A stretch of 64,000 nucleotides of DNA, taken from Apium graveolens. Taxonomy: Eukaryota > Streptophyta > Magnoliopsida > Apiales > Apiaceae. Below the pieces are notes generated by a model. It ran no database searches. It had not been told where the DNA came from and saw nothing but the letters and a program-made list of their open reading frames with translations. Positions within the stretch are counted from its first letter, which is position 1. Each line of letters opens with the position of its first letter. The DNA lies in assembly GCF_009905375.1 (NCBI RefSeq), contig NC_133653.1, positions 61,507,956 through 61,571,955 on the forward strand. Reading direction: 5' to 3'. Shown here in pieces: positions 12,841-24,384 of the stretch. Made by a program: the position numbers and the translations under genes.

Positions 12841-12917
12841 AGATGTGTATTGCTCAATATTTTAAGAAATACACATCTCTAAATACTTATGGAATACGCA
12901 TCTTTGAAGTGCGTATT
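12841..12917. repeat. Two adjacent inverted repeats
   Basis: AGATGTGTATT (12841-12851) pairs with AATACACATCT (12868-12878). AATACGCA (12893-12900) pairs with TGCGTATT (12910-12917). The arms are perfect and the two hairpins share the theme ATGYGTATT. Confidence 0.75.
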
Positions 12918-13320
12918 TAACAAGTATTTATGGTGATTTTTAGCTCTCCCGGATATTTTGAATTTGGGAAAGAAAAATGCGTAGTTTTGTACAAGACCCA
13001 TCCAAATTTGGAATCAATATTTTTGATAAAGTATTATAATGAATCATTAGATGTGGTTAGAGGTTGATACATGAGTATTTTTGTTCAACCATGAGCCCAA
13101 TCTGATTCAAAAAGATACAAATCATTTAAAGTTTGTAGTCCTTAGTAAAAGAATATGAAAAAACAATGAACATCATCACATTCGGATAATTTATATACCT
13201 ATTTCAAATTTTATTTTTGGTTCAAATTATTATAATTTGATTATTTTGATAACTTATATTCACCTAAAACATGAAAGGAAGAAATACATAATGATCTCAA
13301 TATTCATATTCAATTCCAAC

Positions 13321-14134
13321 ACCTCAATTAAACTTTGACTTTTGGCATCAAATTGGAATCTTGCCTATCAAATACTCAAGACTTTTTTCTTTATCTAATT
13401 GGAAGATTTTAGGTATTAAGGTCTTCAAATCACTCTGGTTAAAAAGGTTTCAGGAAAGGTGGTCTATGTCTTTGAGAGCTTGGGGAGGGACGTTGAATTT
13501 GAGATGAACAATATTATTTCGGATACCATCTTGTTTGTGACGCCCCGAAACAAGTATTCCAAAACCCAGATCAATGCGCTACCACACATATACATCTAAG
13601 ATCACATATGCATAAAAGTCAACCATACTATTATTACAAACCTTGTAAGTTGTTATATCCCAGTAAAATGATTCATAGAATTTAACTTAACAAAAAGCTA
13701 TTACAATTTAGTGTTCAGTTTCTCAATACCTCAATTAAACTTTGACTTTTGGCATCAAATTGGAATCTTGCCTATCAAATACTCAAGACTTTTTTCTTTA
13801 TCTAATTGGAAGAATTTAAGTATTAAGGTCTTCAAATCACTCTGGTTAAAAAGGTTTCAGGAAAGGTGGTCTATGTCTTTGAGAGCTTGGGGAAGGACCT
13901 TGAATTTGAGATGGACAATATTATTTCGGATACCATCTTGTTTGTGACCCCCCGAAACAAGTATTCCAAAACCCAGATTAATGCGCTACCACACATATAC
14001 ATCTAAGATCACATATGCATAAAAGTCAACCATACTATTATTACAAACCTTGTAAGTTATTATATCCCAGTACAATGATTCATAGAATTTAATTTAACAC
14101 AAAGCTATTACACTTTAGTGTTCAGTTTCTCAAA
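13321..14134. repeat. 407-bp tandem duplication, two copies
   Basis: 13321-13727 is repeated at 13728-14134 with few differences. Each unit contains a possible degenerate PBS (GATACCATC on the plus strand) followed by TGTGACGCCCCGAAAC or TGTGACCCCCCGAAAC, which looks like the outer end of a minus-strand gypsy LTR. The duplication therefore spans an internal/LTR junction. Confidence 0.9.
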
Positions 14135-14494
14135 CTTATGATAGTTAAGCATTCATACGCGGATCGACAAAAACTTGATAACCTGAAATTTGTTACATGC
14201 GAATATATCAACCAAAAGGTTGAGTGAGGGTACATGTGTAAAATATTATATGTAAACGTGTATGGATAAATATCAAGCAGATTTGAATTTAACAAAACAA
14301 GTCACACTAGCGACACCCGTCGCCCTTCCTTGTCCCCACACCAAAATACTTGTCAGTCTCTATCTTATCACCTCCATCAAATATCATGTTGCAGTACATG
14401 ACAACAAATAAGCACTCACTTCTGACATGATCAACTTCTGATTGTGTGCGAGAGGAGGCAGACCCCAGGATCCATATCAAAATCCGTTGGCCCA
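13943..14494 (-). mobile_element. TE0: old gypsy-type LTR remnant, left part
   Basis: It starts TGTGACCCCCCGAAACAAG, comparable to the LTR tip TGTAACACCCCCAAATCC of TE9. It continues to 14494, where the CACTA element interrupts it, and sequence of the same character resumes at 24217-24384 after the TSD. The internal region and the other LTR were not identified. Gypsy assignment rests on the LTR tip and the GC-rich block (14420-14494), so it is moderate. Confidence 0.5.
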
Positions 14495-15781
14495 CACTAC
14501 ACCAAATATGACCTATCGCAACCCCCTCCAAAAATATGTTACCCCAATATGTTACCGTAGCTATACTACATATGGTCTTATGTAACATTGTCATTTTTGT
14601 GTTACCTTAGCTAAAAACATGATGTTACATTAGCTATAAAGTGTTACAGCTTGTAACATACTTTTAAAAATGTTAGCTTAGGGTATTAAAATATTAATAT
14701 AATATATTTTTAAGTTCAAATATTAATTTAATTTAATCTTACCAGATTGACTATATGAGCACTCATATATATGTTTTAAAAATATATTTTATGAAATATT
14801 GTACATATTTAACTTATAAAAGTAATAAAGTATATATAAGTAATTATTTTTTATAAGTTTTTTTATAAATTTTATGATTAAAATAAAAAAAATATAATTA
14901 TAAAACTCAGGTTTGGACTCATAGAGCGGGTCAAATTTTGGGGATTATACCTATAAGATTTGGGATCCAACCGCCCAAATTTGAGAAACTTTAAAATTTT
15001 TCGGACAAAAATTTCAACACATTCCCTCTCTATATCTCACTCTCACACCCGACTCTCTCACTCAACTTTCCCTCTCTATCTCGCTGACCTCTCTCTAGCT
15101 AACCTCTCTTTCGCCACCAATTTAACTCTCTCTCGCCGCCATTATCAGTCTCTAATATGTATATCATATGTAATTAGGCTCAATTGAGACTTTCTAATTA
15201 GGGCTCAATTGAATTGGGGATCAAGGCTTCAATTAGGGCTTCCATTCTTCTTTTAACTTCATTCAATTTGGGCTCAGTTGTCTTCAGGTGTTCGTGTTTG
15301 GGATTTCACATTTTCTTAAGGTATTTTCAATCTGAGGGTTTTATTTTAATTTAGGGCTTTGTAAATGTCCTTGTTTATTTGGTATATTTTATTTGGAATT
15401 TAAGGTGTGTGTAGTTTTGTTAATAATTTCTCCATATCTTCATGTCTCAATTTGTGTTTATCCCTTTATCTCTCTCCCTCTCTCTCCTTCTCTCTCTGTC
15501 TTTCTTGTCTATCTCTCTCTCTCTCTATGCGCCTTCTCTCTCTATGTCCCTCTCTGTCTCTCCCTCTTGTGTGTGTGTGTATTTGTGTATGTGTTTGCGT
15601 TTACGGTTGCGATTATGATTGCGTGTTTGTATTTGTTTTTTGTAGTTATTTATATGGATTTATTTGATAAAAATTAACTGTCGTGTTCTATTGTTTTTGA
15701 CTGCAGGACTTTGGATCTTTGAGTTCAGTGAATTAAGTTTTGAGTTTGCACTCTGTAACTGGTATTGCCCCTCTCAATTTC
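14495..15781. other. CACTA 5' subterminal region and CT-rich tract
   Basis: 14495-14700 holds the subterminal repeats. 15020-15140 and 15460-15570 are (CT)n-rich, the second followed by (GT)n. The layout looks like a 5' leader of a captured or native transcription unit, but no coding sequence can be supported here. Confidence 0.5.
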
Positions 15782-16058
15782 TATGATCAACTAGTTAAGC
15801 TAGAGCCGAATGATACAGGGAATCTTTCTATGATTTCAAATATATACGCTGCAGTCGGAAATTAGGATAAGGTTTTTGATGTCAGGTTAAAAAATGAAGA
15901 ACACTGGTAGTCAAAAGCCTTCAGGGGCTAGTTTGATTGAGTTGGATAATGAGGTCCATGAATTTACCACAGTGGACAAGTCACACCCTAAATCAGTGAG
16001 GATATATCCTATGATTAATGGTCTCAGTCAACATCTTAAAAAGACAGTTATACAGTAA
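15782..16058 (+). pseudogene. Captured fragment of a pentatricopeptide-repeat (PPR) gene, E-domain region
   Basis: The translation includes LVKLEPNDTGN, SNIYAAVGN and LIELDNEVHEFTTVDKSHPKS. This is the E/E+ region that follows the last PPR motif in PLS-class proteins, which act in organelle RNA editing. The Trp expected after AAVGN is TAG, and one extra A in an A-run (near 15890) shifts the frame before MKNTG. The fragment ends in TAA at 16056-16058, and neither the upstream repeats nor a DYW domain were found. It lies inside the CACTA element, so it is best explained as gene capture. Confidence 0.82.
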
Positions 16059-19000
16059 ATGAAATTCTTAAAGAGAACTATAGTGGCAGTTTCAGTGGCT
16101 CACTCTGATGTTGCTGCTCATAATGCATATATACTACTTTGGAAGGTCAAAAAATCTTTAAAAATGTTGTCACTTGAATGTGGCTTGAAGTGACTTTACC
16201 TAAGTTGCTAATGAAGACGATGCTGAGGTTTATTTGTGGTAACTGTACTTACACTTGGATTAAACAAAAAGATGTCAGACCTTCCCTTTTTACAATTATT
16301 AGAGGATAGAAGTTATAATTAGTCACAAAAGTTCTTAGATGAATATGAACACAACATTATGGGAGAGTTTTTATTCACACTATAAATTGGTATATATTGT
16401 AGTTCTATACACTTTACAGATTAACTTGGAGAAAAACTATTGGACTTTCGATTTTCTTATTATGTGTGATATGCAAGTAATTCAAAATCAAGATGCAACA
16501 AGAAATAAAATTTCTATAAATAAGTCTGATAAGTATTTATAGGAATCACATGGATTAGTGGAATTTTACCGAAAATAGGAATGTATACTATATATTCCTA
16601 GTTTCTACTTTTTTAAATGTTAAACCATTAGTTAAATTATGCAAGTATCAATAAAGTAAATTCTAATTTGGTTCCTGCACCGTTTCTGAATTAATCTTAT
16701 CTGATGCCTCTAAATGAATTGGAATTCTTGAATGAATTTTTACAGAATTCAATCTGGTCCTGGCGCTTCAGGGTGACAATTCATCTTTTTCATCGACCAT
16801 GCTGGAATATTGACTTGTTGCAGCTCATAAACTATGATCAAGCACCTAAATTTCTAACAATGTTTAAAGGTAAGCTAGCTATTTTATAAAGAGGATGTAG
16901 TTTGACTACTATTATACTTGCTTTGTGAAAGATTAACATCTCAATCTTGCTTCGAGTTAGCCTGTTTAGGGAAAGCTCGATCACTGGATCAATAAGCAAT
17001 AACCGAAGTATTCCGAAGGGTATATGTGTTATATAAAATATTTTATCTATTATCATAATTTTTTTGATCATGGCAGTACATACTTTAGGATCTGCCCATA
17101 TTTGTTGTGGATTATTCAGCAGTGACTTATGTCATATATTTGTCTTGTTGCAGAGTGGTTCTTCAATATAGAATCCTGGTGTGGTCCCTGGCAACATCAT
17201 GTGTCCTTTTACTTGCTGGGTTTATGCCTGGACTAGTTTTTTCTAGGATTCTTGTAAGTTGATTAACGTTTATGTCTTTACCTGATTATGTTGGTGTGCA
17301 TTTTGATCAACTACCTCTTTGGCATTGGGTTCATTCATACTAGTTAAATTTTATCCTACAACCATCTGGTCTAGCTTTAACAGTACTGATTCTAGTCAAT
17401 CGAAACAGGAGTGTGTCATTCTTGGTGTAGTACCGGTTCTCTTTGTTCAGGAAGCAACAAATGTCTGAGTTTAACTGACTGCCTCTAGCTAGGTTCAGCC
17501 TTTAGCTTGGTTCTTCATTATTGAATTACAACGCAATGGGGAATATCTAAAATATATACATAATAAGTTGTTAATTATCCCTATGCGACTGTGCCTTTAG
17601 TTTGGTGGATCTCTCCTCTAAGTAAAATTAGGTTGAGGGAATGAGCCAAAGTAGGGATACATGTAGAGTACTTTGCAATGGACCATTTTCAAAACTAAAT
17701 ATTACCAAGTCCTGTAATCTAGGGAATACCCCTCTCCTAACCAGAGCTTGAGGCTTCGAGGCTCAGTGGAGGCATGAATGTTTGAGTATTTAAATTCATG
17801 CAATCAATTAATTTTGAAAGAAGTTCCAAGTAAATTTTATAATTCTAAATCGTTGCTTCCGTATATCCAGTTGCCCAAAGGTAACATTATAAAACAAAGT
17901 CCTAAAACCAGGGTATATATAGTACGCCACCAAGTACTTTTCTTTCAGGAATTTATAGAATTGAATAAAATAGATTTGGATTTTGGACAACTAGTTGTGT
18001 GTTGTGTATACTAAATTCTTGTTGTAAGATGGTGAACACAGTCGGCAAATACCTTTATACCAACCCATGCAATGTCATGAATATTGTATTAATGACTGTG
18101 TTTATATTATGTATATATTCTACTTGTGAAGAGGTTTTTGTAAGTTTCAAGTAGTTCCTGCTTAACAAAGCTTGTCACTGGTATTTTAAGCTGTTTTATA
18201 CTGTCTATTTCTGTTTTGTTTCTTTTAACAAGCATTTCAGTGTTGTCTGAAATTTATATATATTTATAAATATAAAAGTAAGTGTCTTAATGCTGACCTT
18301 CTTCAGCTGATTTTGTTATTCTTTATGCAATCTTACATTTCCAAATTTAGTTCAAATGATTATTTGTTGTCATCTCCTATGAAAATCCATACCTGTAATA
18401 TACATATACCCTTGTCAAAGTTGCAGAAATATGATTAACAACAGAGATTATTTATTGTTTTTAACTTAAAAGAAATCTGTTTTATGATCCGAAGTGATCT
18501 GCAGAAATGTTCACAATATATGCTGCATCTAGAACATGGAGCTTACTTAATTTACAATATATCAGTCACTAACTTACTATAAGACAGGTAACACCAAATT
18601 GAGTATGAAGCACAAACTAATAATTTCGTGTGTTTGGTCTTTCCTCCATTGGTCAATTATTGTAAATGATATAGCATCCCAGATTAGTTTTCTACCTAAT
18701 AATTTACAAATTCCGTGTGTCTGGTACACATTGCAGATTATGATTACTCAGATTAATTATGCAATTGGAGCTTCAGGAGTTATCATCCATGAATGCAAGT
18801 ATGTCATTTCCTAGTATGGAAAGACCATATTGGACTTGTTGTTATCAAAGGTACATTACTATATTTGAAACTTCACTTATTTTCCCTTGGCATTAATTAA
18901 TATATTACTTTTTTTCTAGCTGATTGTATAAGATATATACTGGAAGTTGTTTTGTAAACATGCCTACATAGAATTTGGATTCTTGAATCCGTACATTTTG

Positions 19001-19837
19001 ACTGATTATGACTAATTGGCTGTTTCCAATGGTGATCATAGGCGCAACCCCGAAAAATCTGCTCACAAACTGGCATGTGCTCTTCATGTAGTACTCATAA
19101 TCGTAGGCCAGTTTCAACATGTTTCTATAGCGATCAGCTGTTGACTGCAACAGCCTCTCTTCAATGCCTTCTGTTACTTTCACACTTGGTAGAAAACATT
19201 TAACCTCCCTGCAGATCAGGTAATTGCAAGATGCAACCATAGGCTTGAGATAATGTCACATTTGTAATATTTTTTGCCATAAATTATCACCCAAATTTAA
19301 TGTTCACGACAAGCTTTTAAATGCAGCCACCTCCATTTCTATACATTAATATTCTTGCTTCGTCTTCTATTTCAGTTGAATTTTGTTTTCCAACTATAAA
19401 GGAACTATATTTTCTTTTTCGAATCAATTATATTTATGTAAGGTGTATCTTGCCCCTTTTCAGATCATGTAAAAGGATCAGTTTACATAAGTAATCATGC
19501 CAGCTTTATGCTATCCTGTTGTGCTTTCATGCTTTATGCTGACTTTGAATTACCTAAAATAATCTGAAAATGTGTTTGGATTGCTCGCAGATGATGTTTT
19601 ACGAGTTCATGCCTAATGGTGATGATTGGGCTGCAAAGGCTAAAGCAAAGACAAATGCAACAAGCCGTAAGGCATATGGTACATCAATAACTGGCCGCAG
19701 CAGCCTCTAGTATCAGTATTTTTCAAGTTTATAAGCGTATAATGCTATCTATTAAGTCCTGAACTAGTTTAACTTTTGTTTATATAGTTTAACTTTTGTT
19801 GGATGTTGGATGTTTTAGTAAAGGGTTGGATGTTTTA
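16059..19837. other. CACTA interior with exon-like islands
   Basis: There is no continuous gene, but short stretches have good splice borders. 16824-16869 follows TTGTTGCAG and precedes GTAAGC. 17154-17253 follows TTGTTGCAG, encodes a hydrophobic segment containing LATSCVLLLAGFMPGL, and is followed by GTAAGT. 18737-18798 follows TTGCAG and precedes GTATGT. 19591-19710 follows GCTCGCAG and ends with RSSL and a TAG stop. They could be exons of a captured membrane-protein gene or of a degenerate transposon gene. I do not recognise the protein. Confidence 0.4.
18905..19240 (-). pseudogene. Exon-like open frame of unknown origin inside the CACTA element
   Basis: A 111-codon minus-strand frame. 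The middle part, including LLQSTADRYRNMLKLAYDYEYY, has protein-like composition unlike its AT-rich surroundings, and a CTGCAG acceptor-like site lies just before its REVKCF start. I do not recognise the family. It is on the opposite strand to the other islands, so it may be a separate captured exon. Confidence 0.3.
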
Positions 19838-22800
19838 TGTAACGTCTTGGAAATAATATGTAATTATTTTTATTAATAAATAATTGTTATGTGATTTATG
19901 TGAATTTTGGTGAATTATTTGATAATTGATATTAATATTTGGATGTTTATTTTTGATAAAATAAGATATTTTAATTTTTAATTATCCAGAATTAAATATG
20001 GATAATTTGGGTATTTTTCTGGTATTTTTGGACTATTATATGATTTTATAAGGATTTATAGAATTAATAATGATTATATTTATATAGTTATAAAATTTAT
20101 TTTTAGAATCAGAAATCGTCCCACTTCAATCGTTTTTGCATTTTTACAACCCGAAACTCTTCCGAAAACTCTTTCCTAACCTAATCTAATAATTCTAAAC
20201 ACTTTTCATGTTTTGACTTTTTCGATCTGGGGTACAGTTTGACCTGTACGAGTCCCGGTGTGAAATTTTCGATACGCAAATTATTTTATATATCGATAAG
20301 AATCCATATTCTCAAAAGGCGAGACATTATCACCTTAATTTTGTATAAAGTATTTTATAGGGAGCTCTGTTTTGATAATTATCCAATTCTGATATTAAAA
20401 TCGTATAGTCTTTTTAGTTACTTAGCGGCTAAGTAACCTATTTTTGGATCCGATCTGTAAATATAACTATCGAATTATTAAATAAATAAAATACTTGATG
20501 AGTCTGTCAGCTATGCTTTGCTTTATTACAAATTGTGTGTGATCTGTAGGGTACAAATATTAACTATATAGTAAATTATTGAGTTGTATGAATTATTTTG
20601 CTTTTGAAATGATTTTATTGAATATTTATTCTTGTAAATGCTAAAATTGCTCCTAAAATTATTTTTGTTGTTTTATAATTTTATTTATTATTTTTAGGAG
20701 TCGATAAAATTTAGAAATCAATATTTTATTGATTATTTATCTCTAAATGATTTTCTGATTGTATTTTTATTTATGAAATCAGTATTTAATTCTAGAATGA
20801 TTTAAAAATTATGAAAAATTTATTTTATTAACTTTTAAATATTTTCTTGGCTTTTATTCACCTGCACATTTATTCGTTAAATCGTAAAATGCGGATATGA
20901 TACCCGATTCAAAAATGATTTAAAAATTATGAAAATTTTACTTTATTAGTTATTAATTATTCCGAGAGTTTTAAGATTTATTTGGAAAATTTTCGGATTA
21001 TTTTCACCCACACGTTATATCGTTAAACTCAAATTCGGTGTCGTAAATCGGGCTTGCGAACAGATTAGGGGGTATGTGTCTGCGAAACACATGCGTGGCA
21101 TTTTCTCGCAACTCCCTGTGCTATGTGTCGGTTTATTAAAAATAAAAGAATAAAAATAAAATAAAATAAAATAAAAATAAAAAAATACACAAACCCAGAC
21201 ACACAGTAGTTATCTCTCTCATTCAATCTCTTGATTTCTCAATCTCTCTATCTCGACCGCCTATCATCTCTCTCTCTTTTCCCAACCTCTCTGTTCTCTG
21301 TTTTCTCTCTCTCAGCTTCTCTCTTTTCTCCCCTCCTATTTTCCTTCCTTCTTTTGCCATCGGGGCTCTGTTACTTCGGTTCCGGCCGCCGCGTTTATCC
21401 GGCGAGCAGCCGTGGTAATTTGTCGGTCTTGATTCTATTTCTGTTGGTTAATTATATGCATGTATATGCACGCTTATATATGTATCTCAGTTCGGTTGGT
21501 CTCTTTTCTCCTGTTTCTTTCTCTAAAATCGCCGCCCCTCACCGTTTTCCGGTGAGGACGGTGGCGCGTGGTTGTCAGTTTCCCAGTGTGGTTGTGTTTT
21601 ATTACCTTTGATGTTGCGTTTGTTGTATTTGTTGTATGATGTTGTTCTGGTTATTTGGAACTTCTGTTGAAAAGTTCGAATGAATCTTTGTGTTATTTGT
21701 TCGAATTATTTTAATAAAAGTTTTGAATAAATTCCTGAAATTATTGGAACTTTCAATGGTATCTTAAATCGGTAGAATTTATTTGGAAACCCGAATTTTA
21801 TCGGGTACCAATAAATTTTGCCTCTGTTGATAATGACTTTTAACGAGTCAACAGTGGACCGTAATGAATTAATTCTTAGTCCTAAATTATAAATAAATAA
21901 AAACTAAAATTAGTTTGTCAAATAAATTTCGAAATGAAAAATGAATAATAAATAATTGTAAATAATGAAAATGTATCGGTGGTTGGGACTTGCGAATTTG
22001 AAATTGGATTGGTTGTTGTGTTGTGAATTTGACGTCGAATTGTTCGACGGGCAGGCCGATAAACAAAGGAAACGCTGCCCGATTTTCGGGAAATTAATTC
22101 CGAAAATACGGGAATGCAACCTGTAATTATCGGAGACGTCGAACAAGGATATATAATTAAATTTAACGAAACTTACCTATGTGACGTGACAAGATGTTTT
22201 GTGAATAATCGATTACCCTATTTTCAAAACAACAAATATACGTGTTTTCCGAAAATAAATACCGAACCGAGTTTCGAAGATGTGAACCATATTTGCTATG
22301 TGTATTTCAATAATACATATAAATATGAGTTCGGTTATGAAATCATATGGGTAGAATAGGATAGCGAGTTGATGTTAAGCTTAAGCAGATATCTTAATTA
22401 GGGTATTTCAACCCTGTAGGTTTTAGACGGAAGACCCGAGACGTGACATCAGACTAGGAACGATCTAGTCATTAGACGTTGAGGTCAACGAAGTTCCAAT
22501 TGAAAGACCTGAGTGTTGGAACCGTATCCAAAATGGGATAGTAGTTTGACGGTAAAGCCGAACGTTCAAGTTGAACCAAAGTCAACTAGTAATAGCGGTT
22601 AAAGCTTATCAAGGCAAGTATTCTGGATTTTCCTTTTAAATACTGCAAGTATTCCTGATTTTCTGCAAATATTTATTCGTTCCTATTCTAAGTTCAGAAT
22701 AGTTAAATGTTTTACATTTCGCTGCAATTACTCATATTATGCATGTTCTTTTATTCTTGTTCCTATAATTCGATTGCTCTCTTGAGCAAATACCCATTCT

Positions 22801-23633
22801 TTCGGGTTATTTGCGAACCCTGAATTGGGATATTTTGAATTCAAAATAATTTGGCATCAAAATACTCCATGGGCTGGATAATGATGATGTTTTGGGGATT
22901 AAGTGTGTCTTAATCCTGAGGACCGGGATGACTGGTGCCTCGAGATGGGCCGTAGTGCCTGGGCACCCGACTGGATCTATATATTGAGATATAGATCTGC
23001 ATTATATTCTGACTGATCAGCAGAATATAGATGCGAACTAGTGTCCAGTATAATTTGTTGTTCATCGCCATTGACGACAATCTCTCTCGAATGGTTTTAG
23101 GATTCCAAAACCGGACAAAACCCTGATTCAGGAGATGAATCGGGAATCGCTTGTCATTTTTGGATTTTTAATTAAAGTCTGGTGACAGCCAATGTTTATT
23201 CGTTCAACTCACTCAAATAAATAGAAATGTTTAAAATTGTTTTAAGATTTTGTCCGGAAGTTTTCTTTGATATTAATGCTTGAAACTCAAATTATATACT
23301 TGCTGGGCATTTTTTGCTCACTCTTGCTTTGTCAATTCTTACTTCTGCCAGAAACAGATAAGGATAAAAGTGAATAGCTTTGATAGACAGCAGGAGTTAG
23401 AGAAATTTCCGCTGCGAGAGGTTGAAGGTGTTAGAAGAATGTGACAAGAGCATTAGTTCAAAGGTATCTACACTTGTATTTTAGTTATTGTGAGTTGTAA
23501 AAGGGTTAGATTCTTGTTTCATACCATAACCTGTAAACGATCCAGATTTTAAGGGGTTAATTGAATATTCTTTTATTTTATTTAAAGATTGTTTTGTGAC
23601 ACCAAATCTTGACCCTGGATTTGGGTTGTTACA
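19838..23633 (+). mobile_element. TE4: solo Ty3/gypsy-type LTR inside the CACTA element
   Basis: The 3796-bp sequence begins TGTAACGTCTTGG and ends GGATTTGGGTTGTTACA, with 5-bp duplications TTTTA at 19833-19837 and 23634-23638. The end GACCCTGGATTTGGGTTGTTACA parallels the TE9 LTR end. An A-rich tract (21140-21190) is followed by a CT-rich leader-like stretch (21200-21350). A GC-rich block lies at 22910-22990 and an acceptor-like site near 23349. No internal region remains, so it is a solo LTR. Open frames within it look incidental. Confidence 0.87.
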
Positions 23634-24216
23634 TTTTAGTTGGATGGTTGGATGTTTTAGGAGGATGTTTGTTAGATGTTTGTTATTTTGGATGTTTTAT
23701 TGAATTTGGGGTTGCTTAAATATCAATAGCACATTTTCAATTTCTTATTTGTCAAAGTGTTCATTAGCTTCATAAACTATTACAGTAGATAATGTAAAAT
23801 GTTTCCGTAGCTTGCTTACAAATATTACATTAAGTACTAAAAGTGTTACTATAGGTTCTTAAAATACACCATAAATGTGAGACCCACATGCCACGTCACT
23901 ACATGCCACATCATCAATGTAGGTCCCATACTGCCACATCAGCATTCCACGTTATTTTGAAAATTACGTGTCTCTCTATTGTAACATACGTCTTACGTTA
24001 CATTTGGATTGTTTTTTGTTACCTTAGGGGCCTAGGGTAACAAAAAAGGCCATGTTACAGTAGGAGACGTTTATGTTATATTAGGCACCCTAAGCTATCA
24101 CCGAAAAAACTAACTTAAATTTTATGTTACCTTAGGCTGTTTTTGGCCTTTAGTAACGCTAAAAGGACCCTGTTGTAACTTTTTTTTGGTTACAACAGGC
24201 TGTTTTTGGTGTAGTG
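23634..24216. other. CACTA right subterminal region
   Basis: No gene. It contains short GGATGTTT repeats just right of TE4, then multiple GTTAC/GTAAC motifs in both orientations (for example GTTACCTTAGGGGCCTAGGGTAAC near 24030) up to the terminal inverted repeat. Confidence 0.7.
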
Positions 24217-24384
24217 CCACTACCAGTCTCATGGATATGGATCACCACAAATCGTGGCCCAACACACCATAAAATTTAATATATAAAAGTACAAAATATC
24301 TAAGTTCGTAACAGGGAATAATCAAAATATATTTAAAAATATCATCAAGTCTATCAGTACTAAAATATTTATATAATCTCGTAA
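24217..24384 (-). mobile_element. TE0 remnant, right part
   Basis: Continues after the CCA duplication with CTACCAGTCTCATGGATATGG and AATCGTGGCCCAACAC. The latter echoes the AAATCCGTTGGCCCA sequence left of the CACTA element, as imperfect repeats within an LTR would. It ends at the start of TE5. Confidence 0.45.

Larger units (their letters stand above)
10501..13320. other. AT-rich intergenic DNA without a supported gene
   Basis: No gene could be supported on either strand. The short open frames are AT-rich and lack recognisable domains. The notable items are two adjacent hairpins at 12841-12917 and a Helitron-like 3' end near 12520-12548, listed separately. Confidence 0.5.
14495..24216. mobile_element. 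TE3: CACTA (En/Spm-type) DNA transposon with captured gene fragments
   Basis: The left end reads CACTACACCAAATATG and the right end is its inverted match, ending TTTTTGGTGTAGTG. The 3-bp target duplication CCA flanks both sides (14492-14494, 24217-24219). Subterminal motifs of the type GTTACCTTAG occur repeatedly in both orientations at 14530-14690 and 23770-24190, as expected of transposase-binding regions. Without the nested TE4 the element is about 5.9 kb. I found no TNP2-like transposase, so it is probably non-autonomous. It carries a PPR fragment and several exon-like islands. Confidence 0.9.

Noticed and set aside
14307..14594. 95-aa minus-strand frame
   Set aside because: It crosses the CACTA insertion border at 14495, so it is an accidental chimera of LTR and transposon sequence.
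15393..15677. Overlapping 94- and 86-aa frames rich in Ser/Leu/Cys
   Set aside because: Translation of a (CT)n/(GT)n microsatellite; both frames are open because the repeat lacks stops.
21231..21611. 126-aa frame in the TE4 LTR
   Set aside because: It covers a CT-rich leader-like tract of a solo LTR; Ser/Leu/Phe-rich with no domain.
22114..22359. 81-aa plus-strand frame in the TE4 LTR
   Set aside because: Reasonable codon mix, but it lies inside an LTR, has no recognisable motif and no matching frame in TE9 or TE10.
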